Shown in pieces: positions 46,973 to 57,135 of a DNA stretch of 64,000 nt. The notes beneath the pieces are model-generated. The model was not told where the DNA came from, made no database searches, and saw only the letters and a program-made list of their open reading frames with translations. The number at the start of each line of letters is the position of its first letter. Positions within the stretch are counted from its first letter, which is position 1. Origin of the DNA: Haematobia irritans (taxonomy: Eukaryota; Arthropoda; Insecta; Diptera; Muscidae). A program made the translations under genes and the position numbers. The stretch lies in assembly GCF_050003625.1 (NCBI RefSeq), contig NC_134401.1, positions 93,970,852 to 94,034,851 of the forward strand. Direction: 5' to 3'.

Positions 46973-47477
46973 ATGGCCTCTGTTTTTTGGGATGCGCAAG
47001 GAATTATTTTTATTGATTATCTTGAGAAGGGAAAAACCATCAAGAGTGACTACTATGTGGCGTTATTGGAGCGTTTGAAGGTCGAAATCGCGTCGAAACG
47101 CCCCCATATGAAGAAGAAAAAAGTGTTGTTCCACCAAGACAACGCACCGTGCCACAAGTCATTGAGAACGATGGCAAAAATTCATGAATTGAGCTTCGAA
47201 TTTCTCCCCACCCACCGTATTCTCCAGATCTGGCCCCCAGCGACTTTTTCTTGTTCTCAGACCTCAAAAGGATGCTCGCAGGGAAAAAATTTGGCTGCAA
47301 TGAAGAGGTGATCGCCGAAACTGAGGCTTATTTTGAGGCAAAACCGAAGGAGTACTACCAAAATGGTATCAAAAAATTGGAAGGTCGTTATAATCGTTGT
47401 ATCGATCTTGAGGGGAACTATGTTGAATAATAAAAACGAATTTTGATAAAAAAAATGTGTTTTTCTTTGTTAGACCG
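46973..47477 (+). pseudogene. Mariner transposase 3' fragment (irritans subfamily)
   Basis: It begins exactly at the TA of the DD37E element with MASVFWDAQGIIFIDYLEKG, then PHMKKKKVLFHQDNAPCHKS with the second catalytic aspartate. A one-base loss at CTCCCCACCC shifts the frame before the YSPDLAPSD region (third aspartate, readable in the next frame). The C-terminus KEYYQNGIKKLEGRYNRC precedes the stop near 47428. The 3' terminal repeat is cut after TTGTTAGACCG. Confidence 0.8.
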
Positions 47478-47662
47478 CCCAAAAATTATATTTTCTCTCA
47501 GTGTAGTAGAATACCCATCTATAGTGAATACTCTAAAAATACTTGTCAGAAGTGACAATATGCACATGGAACAATATCATTAAATTCCAATTATTTCACT
47601 ATTATTCACTTTGCAATGAAAAGAATTCAAGTGGTTCCAAAAGAGGAAAATTAGAAATTAAA
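47117..47662 (+). repeat. Left member of a 545-bp direct repeat
   Basis: From AAGTGTTGTTCCACCAAGAC through the mariner end and about 185 bp of flank to GAAATTAAAA. It is about 98-99 percent identical by eye to 49221-49763, with the same frameshift and the same cut terminal repeat. Confidence 0.85.
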
Positions 47663-49220
47663 ACAAGTATATACGGCCGTAAGTTCGGCCAGGCCGAATC
47701 TTATGTACCCTCCACCATGGATTGCGTACACACTTCTACGAAAGACTGTCATCCACAATCGAATTACTAGGGTTGTGGTATCTTAAAACTTGTTAAGAAG
47801 TTTTAAGATACCACAATCGTTTTCTAAACTGTGAGTTAGTCCATACGTGGTATATATTGGACCAAAAAGTTATGTATAGTTAAGTCTACAAATAATTACG
47901 AATCGATATGGACTTTTTGCACGCTACGTAGAATTGAAATATGGGGGTCACTTATATGGGGGCTATATACAATTATGAACTTGATATGGACCAATTTTTG
48001 TGTGATTGGAAATCGATTTATCTGAGGGATATATATATAAATATAGACCGATATGGACCTAGTTAGGCATGGTTGTTAAAGACCATATACTAGCACAATG
48101 TACCAAATTTCAACTCACTGGGATGAAATTTGCTCCTCCAAGAGGCTCCAAAACCAAATCTCGGGATCGGTTTATATGGGGCTATATATGATTATGGACT
48201 GATACTGACCACTTTTGGCATGGTTGTTAAATATCATATACGATCACCACGTACCAAATTTCAAGCAGATCGGATGAATTTTCTTCTCCAAAAGGCACAG
48301 GAGGTCAAATCTGGGGATCGGTTAATATGGGGCCTAAATATATTATGGACCAATTTCGACCAATTTTTGCATGGGAGTTTGAGGCCATATATTAACACCA
48401 CGTACCAAATTTCAACTGAATCAGATGAATTTTGGTCTTCCAAGAGGCTCCGGAGGTCAAATCTGGTGATCGGTTTATATGGGGGCTATATATAATTATG
48501 GACCGATGTGGACCAATTTTTGCATGGTTATTAGAGACCATATACTAACACCATGTACCGAATTTCAGCCGGATCGGATGAAATTTGCTTCTCTTAGAGG
48601 CCTCGCAAGCCAAATCGGGGGATCGGTTTATATGGGGGCTATATATAATTATGGACCGATGTGAACCAATTTTTGCGTGGTTGTTAGATACCATATACTA
48701 ACACCATGTACCAAATTTCAGCCGGATCGGATGAAATTTGCTTCTCTTAGAGGCCTCGCAAGCCAAATTGGGGGATCGGTTTATATGGGGGCTATATATA
48801 ATTATGGATCGATGTGGACCAATTTTTGCATGGTTGTTAGAGACCATATACTAACACCATGTACCAAATTTCAGCCGGATCGGATGAAATTTGCTTGTCT
48901 TAGAGGCCTCGCAAGCCAAATTTTGGGGTCCGTTTATATGGGGGCTATACGTAAAAGTGGACCGATATGGCGCATTTGCAATACCATCCGACCTACATCA
49001 ATAACAACTACTTGTGCCAAGTTTCAAGTCGATAGCATGTTTCGTTCGGAAGTTATCGTGATTTCAACAGACGGACGGAAGGACGGACATGCTTAGATCG
49101 ACTCAGAATTTCACCACGACCCAGAATATATATACTTTATGGGGTCTTAGAGCAATATTACGATGTGTTACAAACGGAATGACAAAGTTAATATACCCCC
49201 ATCCTATGATGGAGGGTATA
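47663..49220 (-). mobile_element. HINE-A element, copy A7, between direct repeats
   Basis: Reverse orientation, complete: ACAAGTATATACGGCCGTAA, hairpin TTCGGCCAGGCCGAA, CCCTCCACCATGG, about seven 153-bp repeats, GACGGACGGAAGGACGG near 49070 and the end GGAGGGTATA at 49220. Both flanks are copies of the same mariner-derived segment. No 29-bp minisatellite is present. Confidence 0.85.
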
Positions 49221-49763
49221 AAAAGTGTTGTTCCACCAAGACAACGCACCGTGCCACAAGTCATTGAGAACGATGGCAAAAATTCATGAATTGAGCTTCG
49301 AATTTCTCCCCACCCACCGTATTCTCCAGATCTGGCCCCCAGCGACTTTTTCTTGTTCTCAGACCTCAAAAGGATGCTCGCAGGGAAAAAATTTGGCTGC
49401 AATGAAGAGGTGATCGCCGAAACTGAGGCCTATTTTGAGGCAAAACCGAAGGAGTACTACCAAAATGGTATCAAAAAATTGGAAGGTCGTTATAATCGTT
49501 GTATCGATCTTGAAGGGAACTATGTTGAATAATAAAAACGAATTTTGACAAAAAAATGTGTTTTTCTTTGTTAGACCGTCCAAAAATTATATTTTCTCTC
49601 AGTGTAGTAGAATACCCATCTATAGTGAATACTCTAAAAATACTTGTCAGAAGTGACAATATGCACATGGAACAATATCATTAAATGCCAATTATTTCAC
49701 TGTTATTCACTTTGCAATGAAAAGAATTCAAGTGGTTCCACAAGAGGAAAATTAGAAATTAAA
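49221..49763 (+). repeat. Right member of the direct repeat, with mariner fragment
   Basis: Contains VLFHQDNAPCHKSLRTMAK to the transposase stop (49221-49530), the same truncated mariner end and the same downstream flank as 47117-47662. About eight substitutions or indels separate the two. It begins at the 5' end of HINE-A7 with no extra bases. Confidence 0.85.
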
Positions 49764-50870
49764 AAAAAACGTGCTAATGAACTGTCAAATGTGCGACCAT
49801 TGACCGACAAAAAAAGCAATAGAATTTTAATATTGACATGATAGTAGCTGAGTTAAAATATGCCAACTCCAAAAAAAAAAAAAAAACAAAACGTAACCCT
49901 TTTTCCTCGAGTGTTAATTAATCATAAAATGGGAAACGTTTTTCTTATGAATATGGATTTTTTCTTATTTTTGAGCGGTATAAAATTTACAGCTGTAGCC
50001 ATTTAGCGTTAGAGGCTATGAAATAAATAACGAAGTCAGCGAAATTCCCCTCAAAACAAAAAAAAAACACAAAACATTTCTCTGTTACGATGGATTTCCT
50101 GGACAGTGGATTTGTTTATCGACTGACCAAGAAGAGTAACAAGCATAGAATATTCAGTCAGCTAAAGTTATTCAGTTTTAATTTCAAAATTTCCATAAGT
50201 TTTTGGGTTGCTTACCAGATATTTCGTTAGTGGGTTAGTCTTTCACAACTCTAAAGGGGAGATGAACTTAAGCAAAAAAAAAAAGAAAACTAAGAAGAAG
50301 AAAAAAAAAACAAAAACCCTGAAACATATCATTATGATTTGTATTGGCACTTTTAATTAATGTTTATTTCCCGATACCAATCATTTGTCATGTATCGATG
50401 ATAAAAACAACATAAAGTGAGTCGTTCATCATATGTCCATATATTGCCGTCTTGGTCCGTCTGGCATCGTAGATGGTTAGACTTTTGAATGAAAAATGAT
50501 GCCAAAAAGGTATGCGTTTTTCGACATTCCCCCCGCAAAAATACACTCGCAATTTTTTCATGGGATCCGTTTGTTGGTCATTCATTCATGCTTTTTATTT
50601 ATGGAGCCATTGGAATTCAGTTAGTCAAAGTGTCCGTCCGTTCAGGTATTTCTCATTCATTAATTCATTCACTTTGTAACACATGTTATTTTCCCTCTTC
50701 CATCTTTGGCCAAAGTTTCCAAAACATAATTAAGTCACAAAAAAACTATTTTTTCTTTATTCTAATAAGCGATCTAGTTTTTAACATATTTTTGATTCTT
50801 ACATTTTTGCGACAAAAAAATAAATTGTTCATTCTCAAAGTAGAAAGTCGAACGGGTCGACTATATCATA
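49764..50870. other. Spacer, no gene recognised
   Basis: Apparently unique, with several poly(A) runs. The 156-codon frame at 50489-50959 has no domain I recognise and ends inside a CCCAGC element, so I do not call it. Confidence 0.45.
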
Positions 50871-50990
50871 CCTCAGCACACAAAATCGGAAGTTGTTCTA
50901 AAGGTATAACTTTAAAAGCACTTCCAAAAATGTCCTCCCAAAAATGTTCTTTATTTTAACTACACAAAAAGTCTCTTCTAATTCAATTTT

Positions 50991-53295
50991 TATACCCTCC
51001 ACCATAGGATAGGGGTATAATAACTTTGTCATTCCGTTTGTAACACATCGAAATATTGCTCTAAGACCCCATAAAGTATATATATTCTGGGTCGTGGTGA
51101 AATTCTGAGTCGATCTAAGCATGTCCGTCCGTCCGTCCGTCCGTCCGTCTGTCCGTCTGTCCGGCTGTCCGTCCGTCTGTGGAAATCACGCTAACTTCCG
51201 AACGAAACAAGCTATCGACTTGAAACTTGGCACAAGTAGTTGTTATTGATGTAGGTCGGATGGTATTGAAAATCGGCCATATCGGACCACGTTTACGTAT
51301 AGCCCCCATATAAACCGATCCCCAAATTTGGCTTGGGGAGCCTCCCGGAGCAGCAAAATTCATCCGATCCGGTTGAAATTTGGTACCTGATGTTAATATA
51401 CGGCCTCTAACAACCATGCAAAAATTGGTCCATATCGGTCCATAATTATATATAGCTCCCATATAAACCGATCCCCAGATTTGACCTCCGGAGCCTCTTG
51501 GAGGAGCAAAATTCATCCGATCCGGTTGAAATTTAGTACGTGGTCTTAGTATACGGTCTCTAATACCCATGCAAAAATTGGTCCATGTCGGTCCATAATT
51601 ATATATAGCTCCCATATAAACCGATCCCCAGATTTGAACTCCGGAGATTCTTGGAGGAGCAAAATTAATCCGATCCAATTGAAATTTACTACGTGGTGTT
51701 AGTATATAGTCTCTAACAACCATGCAAAAATTGGTCCATATCGGTTCATAATTATATATAGCTCCCATATAAACCGATCCCCAGATTTGACCTCAGGAGC
51801 CTCTTGGAGGAGCGAAATTCATCCGATCCAGTTGAAATTTGGTACCTGATGTTAGTATACGGCCTCTAACAACCATGCAAAAATTGGTCCATATCGGTCC
51901 ATAATTATATATAGCCCCCATATAAACCGATTCCCAGATTTGACCTCCGGAGCCTCTTGGAGGGGAAAAATTCATCCGATCCGGTTGAAATGTGGTACCT
52001 GATGTTAGTATACGGTCTCTAACAACCATGCAAAAATTGGTCCATATCGGTCCATAATTATATATAGCCCCCATATAAACCGATCCCCAGATTTGACCTC
52101 CGGAGCCTCTTGGAGGGGCAAAATTCATCCGATCCTGTTGAAATTTGGTACCTGATGTTAGTATACGGCCTCTAACAACCATGCAAAAATTGGTCCATAT
52201 CGGTTCATAATTATATATAGCTCCCATATAAACCGATCCCCAGATTTGAACTCCGGAGATTCTTGGAGGAGCAAAATTCATCCGATCCAATTGAAATTTA
52301 CTACGTGGTGTTAGTATATAGTCTCTAACAACCATGCAAAAATTGGTCCATATCGGTTCATAATTATATATAGCTCCCATATAAACCGATCCCCAGATTT
52401 GACCTCAGGAGCCTCTTGGAGGAGCGAAATTCATCCGATCCAGTTGAAATTTGGTACATGGTGTTAGTATATGGTATCTAACAACCATGCAAAAATTGGT
52501 CCATATCGGTCCATAATTATATATAGCAAAAGTCATCCGATGCGGTTGAAATTTGATACATTTTGTCAATATATGGCCTCTAACAGCCATGTAAAAATTG
52601 GTCAATATCGGTCTTTAGTTATATATAGCCGATGACTTATTACACAAAAATTGGTCCATATCGCCAAAAATAATCTACCAAAACTTTATTTCCATAGAAA
52701 ATGTTGTCAAATTTTATTACTATAGAAAGTTGTGTCAAAATTTCATTTCTATAGAAAGTTTTGTCAAACGTTTATTTCTATAGAAATGTTTGTCAAAATT
52801 TTATTTCCATAGAAAGTTTTGTCAAAATTTTATTTTTATAGAAAATTTTGTAAAAAATTTATTTCTGTAGAAAATTTTGTCAACATTTTATTTCTATACA
52901 AAATTTTGTCAACATTTTACTTCCATAGAAAATTTTGTCAACATTTTATTTCTATAGAAAATTTTGTCAAGTTTTTATTTCTATAGAAAATTTTGTCAAA
53001 ATTTTATTTCTATAGAAAATTTTGTCAAGTTTTCATTTCTATAGAAAATTTTGTCAAACTATATTATATACGTATTTAATCGGCCTTTTTTTGTTTAATA
53101 TATACCCCGTATGGGCTAACTTACAATTTAGAAGACAGTGTTAAAAAGTTTTACGATACCTTGCCATCGGCAAGTGTTATCGCAACCCAAGTAATTCGAT
53201 TGTGGATGACAGCCTTTAGTAGAAGTTCCTACGCAATCCATGGTGGAGGGTACATAAGATTCGGCCTGGCCGAACTTACGGCCGTATATACTTGT
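50991..53295 (+). mobile_element. HINE-A element, copy A8, 2.3 kb
   Basis: Complete: TATACCCTCCACCATAGG, a long GTCC/GTCT tract (51122-51181), about nine 153-bp repeats, the linker AAAAATAATCTACCAAAACT, a 29-bp minisatellite (52680-53060), CCATGGTGGAGGGTACATAA, hairpin TTCGGCCTGGCCGAA and GTATATACTTGT. Segments at about 51631-51850 and 52243-52462 are near-identical at an offset of 612 bp, four units. Flanking bases rejoin as one CCCAGC element without a target duplication. Confidence 0.85.
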
Positions 53296-53547
53296 TTATA
53301 ACTCGATTTTTTCTTATTTTTATAGCCTAACCCACATATTGGTCAGGGTATAATAACACAGCAAAAAAGTAGTGAAAATGTTGGCGCAGAAGCGATGAAT
53401 TTAACATGGGCTTGTCATAGGACGGATGTCCACCATTTTAACAGCCGTTGCACGGGATTTGCATCACTTCTGCGAATTCAGTGTTTTGGATGTGAATTAA
53501 GAAATTTGGTGATATTTTAACAAATAAATAATTTTTAAATTTTTTTT

Positions 53548-53730
53548 ATGAGTTTCGAAGTAGGGGACTTGGTAGTAATTCGTGATGAGCAATTGCCTCC
53601 TACATCGTGGAAGTTAGGTCGTGTGGATGACGTCCACCCGGGATCTGACGGTCGCGTTAGAGTTGCTGACGTGAGAACGGCAAACGGTGTTGTAAGACGA
53701 CCGGTGGTAAAATTTGTCATACTGACCTAA
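53548..53730 (+). pseudogene. BEL/Pao pol C-terminus (DUF5641-like)
   Basis: A 60-codon frame. FEVGDLVVIRDEQLPPTSWK, LGRVDDVHPGSDGRVRVADV and RTANGVVRRPVVKFVIL form the small beta-barrel domain that ends BEL/Pao integrases and helps bind DNA. The ATG at 53548 lies in the host CCCAGC element, so the start is accidental. The domain itself is intact and ends at a TAA; the integrase core that should precede it is absent. Confidence 0.8.
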
Positions 53731-53780
53731 TAGTTTTCGATACTTCGTATAGTAAGTGTCATCTTTCTTTTCGCAGTACA

Positions 53781-54460
53781 ATGGAAAATATGAGGGAAAT
53801 TATTAAGACTCTCCCTGATTACGAAGATGACGTCCCGATGTCCGATGAGGAAAGAGAGATTATAGAAAGTGATGTTGCACCGGTTCTTCCCGAGCCGTTA
53901 CCAGCTTTCGAGCAGGTCCCTGACGTCGGGATGACCCCAGCCGTCGCCTCTTCACAAGAGGTAGTATCGACGCAAACAGTTGTCCCTCCGTCGGGGGCTG
54001 ATACGGCTCCGTTAATTCGTCCGCGTACTGCATATCAAATGCAACTCCCATATCTGGACCGATGTTGGTTCTACAACCAACCATCACGCTTGGTCCCACT
54101 ATTGTCCTCTTGCTTGTCTTGTCCGATCATCGAATTCCAGTCCGAGCTGTCCTCGACCCGTGTGCGGCGTACAGTATGATTTGTAGCAGTCTAGCCCTCA
54201 GCCTACGGCTTGTCTCAGCGATGACGTCGCAGGACACATTTTGTCCGCTTATTGCTGTCTCCCGACACAATGCAGAAAATAAATTGGTTTTTTCTGCCCG
54301 GGTAACGGACCTGACCCGTGTTGTTACCCCGTCGTCGTCGGCTCCAGATTCGATACGGGAACACTTCGAGAGTCTCCAGCTGGCCGAACCAATGTTTTAC
54401 CGTCCTTCCGGGGTGGGGTTGGTCCATAGCTGGATGTTGCAAGGCGGGCGGAATGTTTAA
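53781..54460 (+). pseudogene. BEL/Pao-related frame with aspartic-protease-like region
   Basis: ATG at 53781, 50 bp after the previous stop, following TTTCTTTTCGCAG, which looks like a splice acceptor. The first part (ENMREIIKTLPDYEDDVPMS) is acidic and P/V-rich without a known domain. A frameshift near 54060 leads to LGPTIVLLLVLSDHRIPVRA then VLDPCAAYSMI, which resembles the BEL/Pao protease with DPC at the catalytic DSG/DTG site, then HFESLQLAEPMFYRPSGVGL. The end, LQGGRNV and stop, resembles the tail of BEL pol proteins. It may be a recombined gag-pol remnant. It is not functional. Confidence 0.55.
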
Positions 54461-54768
54461 GTTCAAATTCGTATGGTAAAAATTAATTCGTTAGATGGGG
54501 ACTTAAAATATTGTAAAATGACAATTTCCCCCTCGTTAGAAAATGTACACTAAGCTCTGGATGCAGCCCTGTGCTTTCAGCACAATTCGTTACATTTTTC
54601 TAACGAGTCGCGCCATTACCGTCTTTCGGCGTCTAAGCTTTTGTTTTTATTCGTTATTGGATTACTTCCTTGCAACAACGATTTTGTGAAAAAGGTAAAT
54701 ATTGTCTCCCGTTTTATTGTAAAGATTATTGAAAAGAAAACTAAATCCTTGTGTTTTATTTATTTTAT
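54454..54768 (+). other. Possible BEL/Pao LTR remnant
   Basis: It starts TGTTTAAGTTCAAATTCG directly after the pol-like stop and contains repeated TTCGTTAGA motifs and T-rich sequence. A matching second LTR and a clear CA end are not visible, so this is a positional guess. Confidence 0.3.
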
Positions 54769-56883
54769 TTACGCTTGTGTGGAACGTTTGGCATCAAATA
54801 TATTAAAAAATTCTCAATTTTTCTAGAATGGCTTTGGCATTTTTTTCAGAAATATTTAAATAATTTTTACCATTTTATTAATTTTTAATCTATTTTTAAT
54901 CTATTTGAAACAAAAAATTTTAAATTTTTCATTAAAAATATGAAACAAAGCGAGTTAAAAAAAATTGAATTAAAAGAACTTCCTGTGCAGCTAAAATAAA
55001 GAACTTCTTTGGGAAGACATTCTCGGAAGTGCTTTTAAAGTTGTGCCTTTAGAAGAACTTCCAAATTGTTTTGCTGGGAAGTTTGATCTGCCAAAAAAAT
55101 GTGCCTACCAGAAATATTGATTTTAGACCCCATAAAATATATACCGATCGACTCAGAATCACCTCCTGAGTCGATCTAGCGCTTGGTGTCCGTCCGTCTG
55201 TCCATATAATTGTTGTTCACAGGATTCCGGTCGCAATTATTAACCGATTTTGATGAAATTTTGTACAGGGAGTTTTTTGGGCACAAGGACGAACGCTATT
55301 GAATTTGGAAGAAATCGGATCAAATTTAGATATAGCTCCCATATATATGTATCGCCCGATTTCGACAAATGGGGTTACGATGCGCTTTTTTTACAAACGG
55401 ATCGTCGCCAAATTTGGCAAACAATAATGTTTTTCAACGCCCTTCAAGTCTGCAAAATTTCATCCAAATCGGTTCAAATTTAGATATAGCTCTCATATAT
55501 ATGTATCGCCCGATTTTCCCAAATTTGACCACAAAACCCCTATTTATCAACCGATCTTACTCAAAGTTGGCTAAATGTAATCTTCTATAGCACTAACTAT
55601 ATGTGCAAAAACTCATCGAAATCAGTTCAGATTTAGCTATAGCTTCCATATATATGTACCACCCGATTTTTCTAAATTTGGCCATAAAACACTTATTTAT
55701 CAACCGATCTTACTCAAATTTGGCTAAATATAGTCCTCTATAGCACTAACTGCATGTGCAAAAAATCATCGAAATCGGTTCAGATTGAGATATAGCTCCC
55801 ATATATATGTATAGCCCGATTTTCCCAAATTTGACCATAGAACCCTTATTTATTAACCGATTTTACTCAAAGTTGTCTAGATCCAGTACTCTATAGTACT
55901 AATGGTATGGGCAAAATTTCATCGAAATCGGTTCAGGTGTAGATATAGCTCCGATATATGTATCGACCGATTTTGAAAAATTTGTCCCTAATAACCTTAT
56001 GTTTGACCATAGAGGCCTCATTTCTTAACTGATCTTACTCAAATTTTGCACAAGGTTACCATTTGTGGTATTAATCAAACCCGCAAAATATCGTTTCAGA
56101 CTAGCGTTAGAATGCATTAAAAATCATAAAAAAATTATTAAAATTATTTATTTGGCAAAATAGCACACAGTTTTTTTAATTCACATCCAAAACCCTGAAT
56201 TTGGATCACACCTTAAGAAGTGATGCCAATTCAGTGCAACGGTTGTTGAAATGGTTGACATCCGTCCTATGGCAAGCACATCTTAAATTCATCGCTCATG
56301 CACCACTTCCGGATGCAAAATGAAAATTTCCCTATGTTTTGGCGACGCTTTTTTGTTTGCTGGGATGTAATGCTGGGCATCGTTCCGAAATCTTGCGAAC
56401 TTTTTTGGTAAATATGTAAAACTGCATTATTTCCGTTTCCAAAAGCTGTATTTTTAAGAAAGTGGCCAACTACAGGTTTGTTTTTGTTAAATAAAATTTC
56501 GTTACATCGGTTTCTTTACATGGGCGCCGAAAACAATGCTCTATAAATAACATAAAACTGGTTGACTGCATGCAAAAAAATAATTTTTTCCTCCCAAACG
56601 AAATTTTAGACAAACAATGTTCGTTTCTCATTTGCTTTTTGCTGTAAGGAATTTTATTTGGAAGAAAAGTATGTACTTTTTGTGATAAATGTTTATTAAT
56701 TTCCAGGATGTTAAAACAAGACTAACTCAAAAAACAATATTTTCTGGCTAATTGCATTTTCCCTCACATCTTTCTCACTTCCGCGAGTTTTTTAGCACCT
56801 TTTTCTGTAATATTTACAAACAATGTAGAAGAAATTATTCGATTTTATATATATTTTTTTTTAATTTTACCTTTCACCTAAAT

Positions 56884-56953
56884 AGACGGAGAATCGAACC
56901 GCGGACCATGCAATTTGTAAGCCAACACACTATCCACTGAGCTATGTAGCTGT
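56884..56953 (-). other. tRNA-like sequence (SINE head or tRNA pseudogene)
   Basis: The minus strand has CATAGCTCAGTGGATAGTG (A-box-like) and GCGGTTCGATTCTCCG (B-box-like) at tRNA spacing. The D-arm, anticodon and T-arm stems pair poorly, so it is not a functional tRNA. No SINE body follows that I can recognise. Confidence 0.45.
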
Positions 56954-57061
56954 TATTGTCATCAATAGACCATTATCCATATAAGTTATATTTATATAGC
57001 ATAGATTGCGGCGCCCACGAGCCGATTAAACAAACTTTATTTAACAGAACTATACATTTAG

Positions 57062-57135
57062 TTGATCTCCGTGGAGCAGTGGTTGCTACGTCCGCCTTGC
57101 ATACCAAGGGTCCTGTGTTCAACATTGCATACTAC
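57062..57135 (+). other. tRNA-like SINE head
   Basis: GTGGAGCAGTGGTTGCTACG (A-box-like), CCGCCTTGCATACCAAGG as in the SINE family, and a weak B box GTGTTCAACATTGC. No SINE body follows. It faces the tRNA-like segment at 56884-56953. Confidence 0.45.

Larger units (their letters stand above)
53552..54768 (+). mobile_element. BEL/Pao LTR retrotransposon fragment
   Basis: It carries a pol C-terminal domain (53548-53730), then a frame with an aspartic-protease-like segment (53781-54460), then about 310 bp beginning TGTTTAAG that could be an LTR remnant. RT, RNase H and the integrase core are absent. GC content and codon use are visibly higher than in the surrounding HINE DNA, suggesting a younger insertion. 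Confidence 0.65.
53360..55082 (-). mobile_element. CCCAGC element D5, split by a BEL/Pao fragment
   Basis: It starts CAGCAAAAAAGTAGTGAAAA and follows the family in reverse to ATTTTTTTTATGA at 53551. Homology resumes near 54770 (CGCTTGTGTGGAACGTTTGG), with AAGTGCTTTTAAAGTTGTGC and TTTTGCTGGG at the end. It is inserted in HINE-C and itself holds about 1.2 kb of LTR retrotransposon. Confidence 0.7.
53329..56102 (+). mobile_element. HINE-C element, split (copy C2)
   Basis: The 5' end TATAGCCTAACCCACATATT with GGTCAGGGTATAATAAC is at 53329-53359; the body resumes at 55083 with TTTGATCTGCCAAAAAAATG, then the GTCCGTCCGTCTGTCC tract near 55189 and six repeats of about 155 bp (GATATAGCTCCCATATATAT blocks near 55333, 55490, 55640, 55790, 55945). 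In copy C1 these two parts are adjacent, so the CCCAGC element at 53360-55082 is an insertion. The 3' hairpin end is missing. Confidence 0.7.
50871..56364 (+). mobile_element. CCCAGC element D4, exploded by nested insertions
   Basis: The left part (50871-50990) runs from CAGCACACAAAATCGGAAG to AATTCAATTTTT. It resumes at 53296 (ATAACTCGATTTTTTC) after HINE-A8 and ends at 53328. The right half appears at 56103-56364 (AGAATGCATTAAAAATCATA to GTTTGCTGGG) after HINE-C. The pieces are collinear with the complete copy at 58444-59006 except for a missing middle, so one element of about 560 bp now spans 5.5 kb. Confidence 0.65.

Noticed and set aside
50489..50959. 156-codon frame as a membrane protein
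   Set aside because: F/L/I-rich from AT bias, no recognisable domain, and its 3' end lies in a CCCAGC element.
56884..56953. Functional tRNA gene
   Set aside because: The boxes are present but the D, anticodon and T stems do not pair well and the acceptor stem is not convincing.
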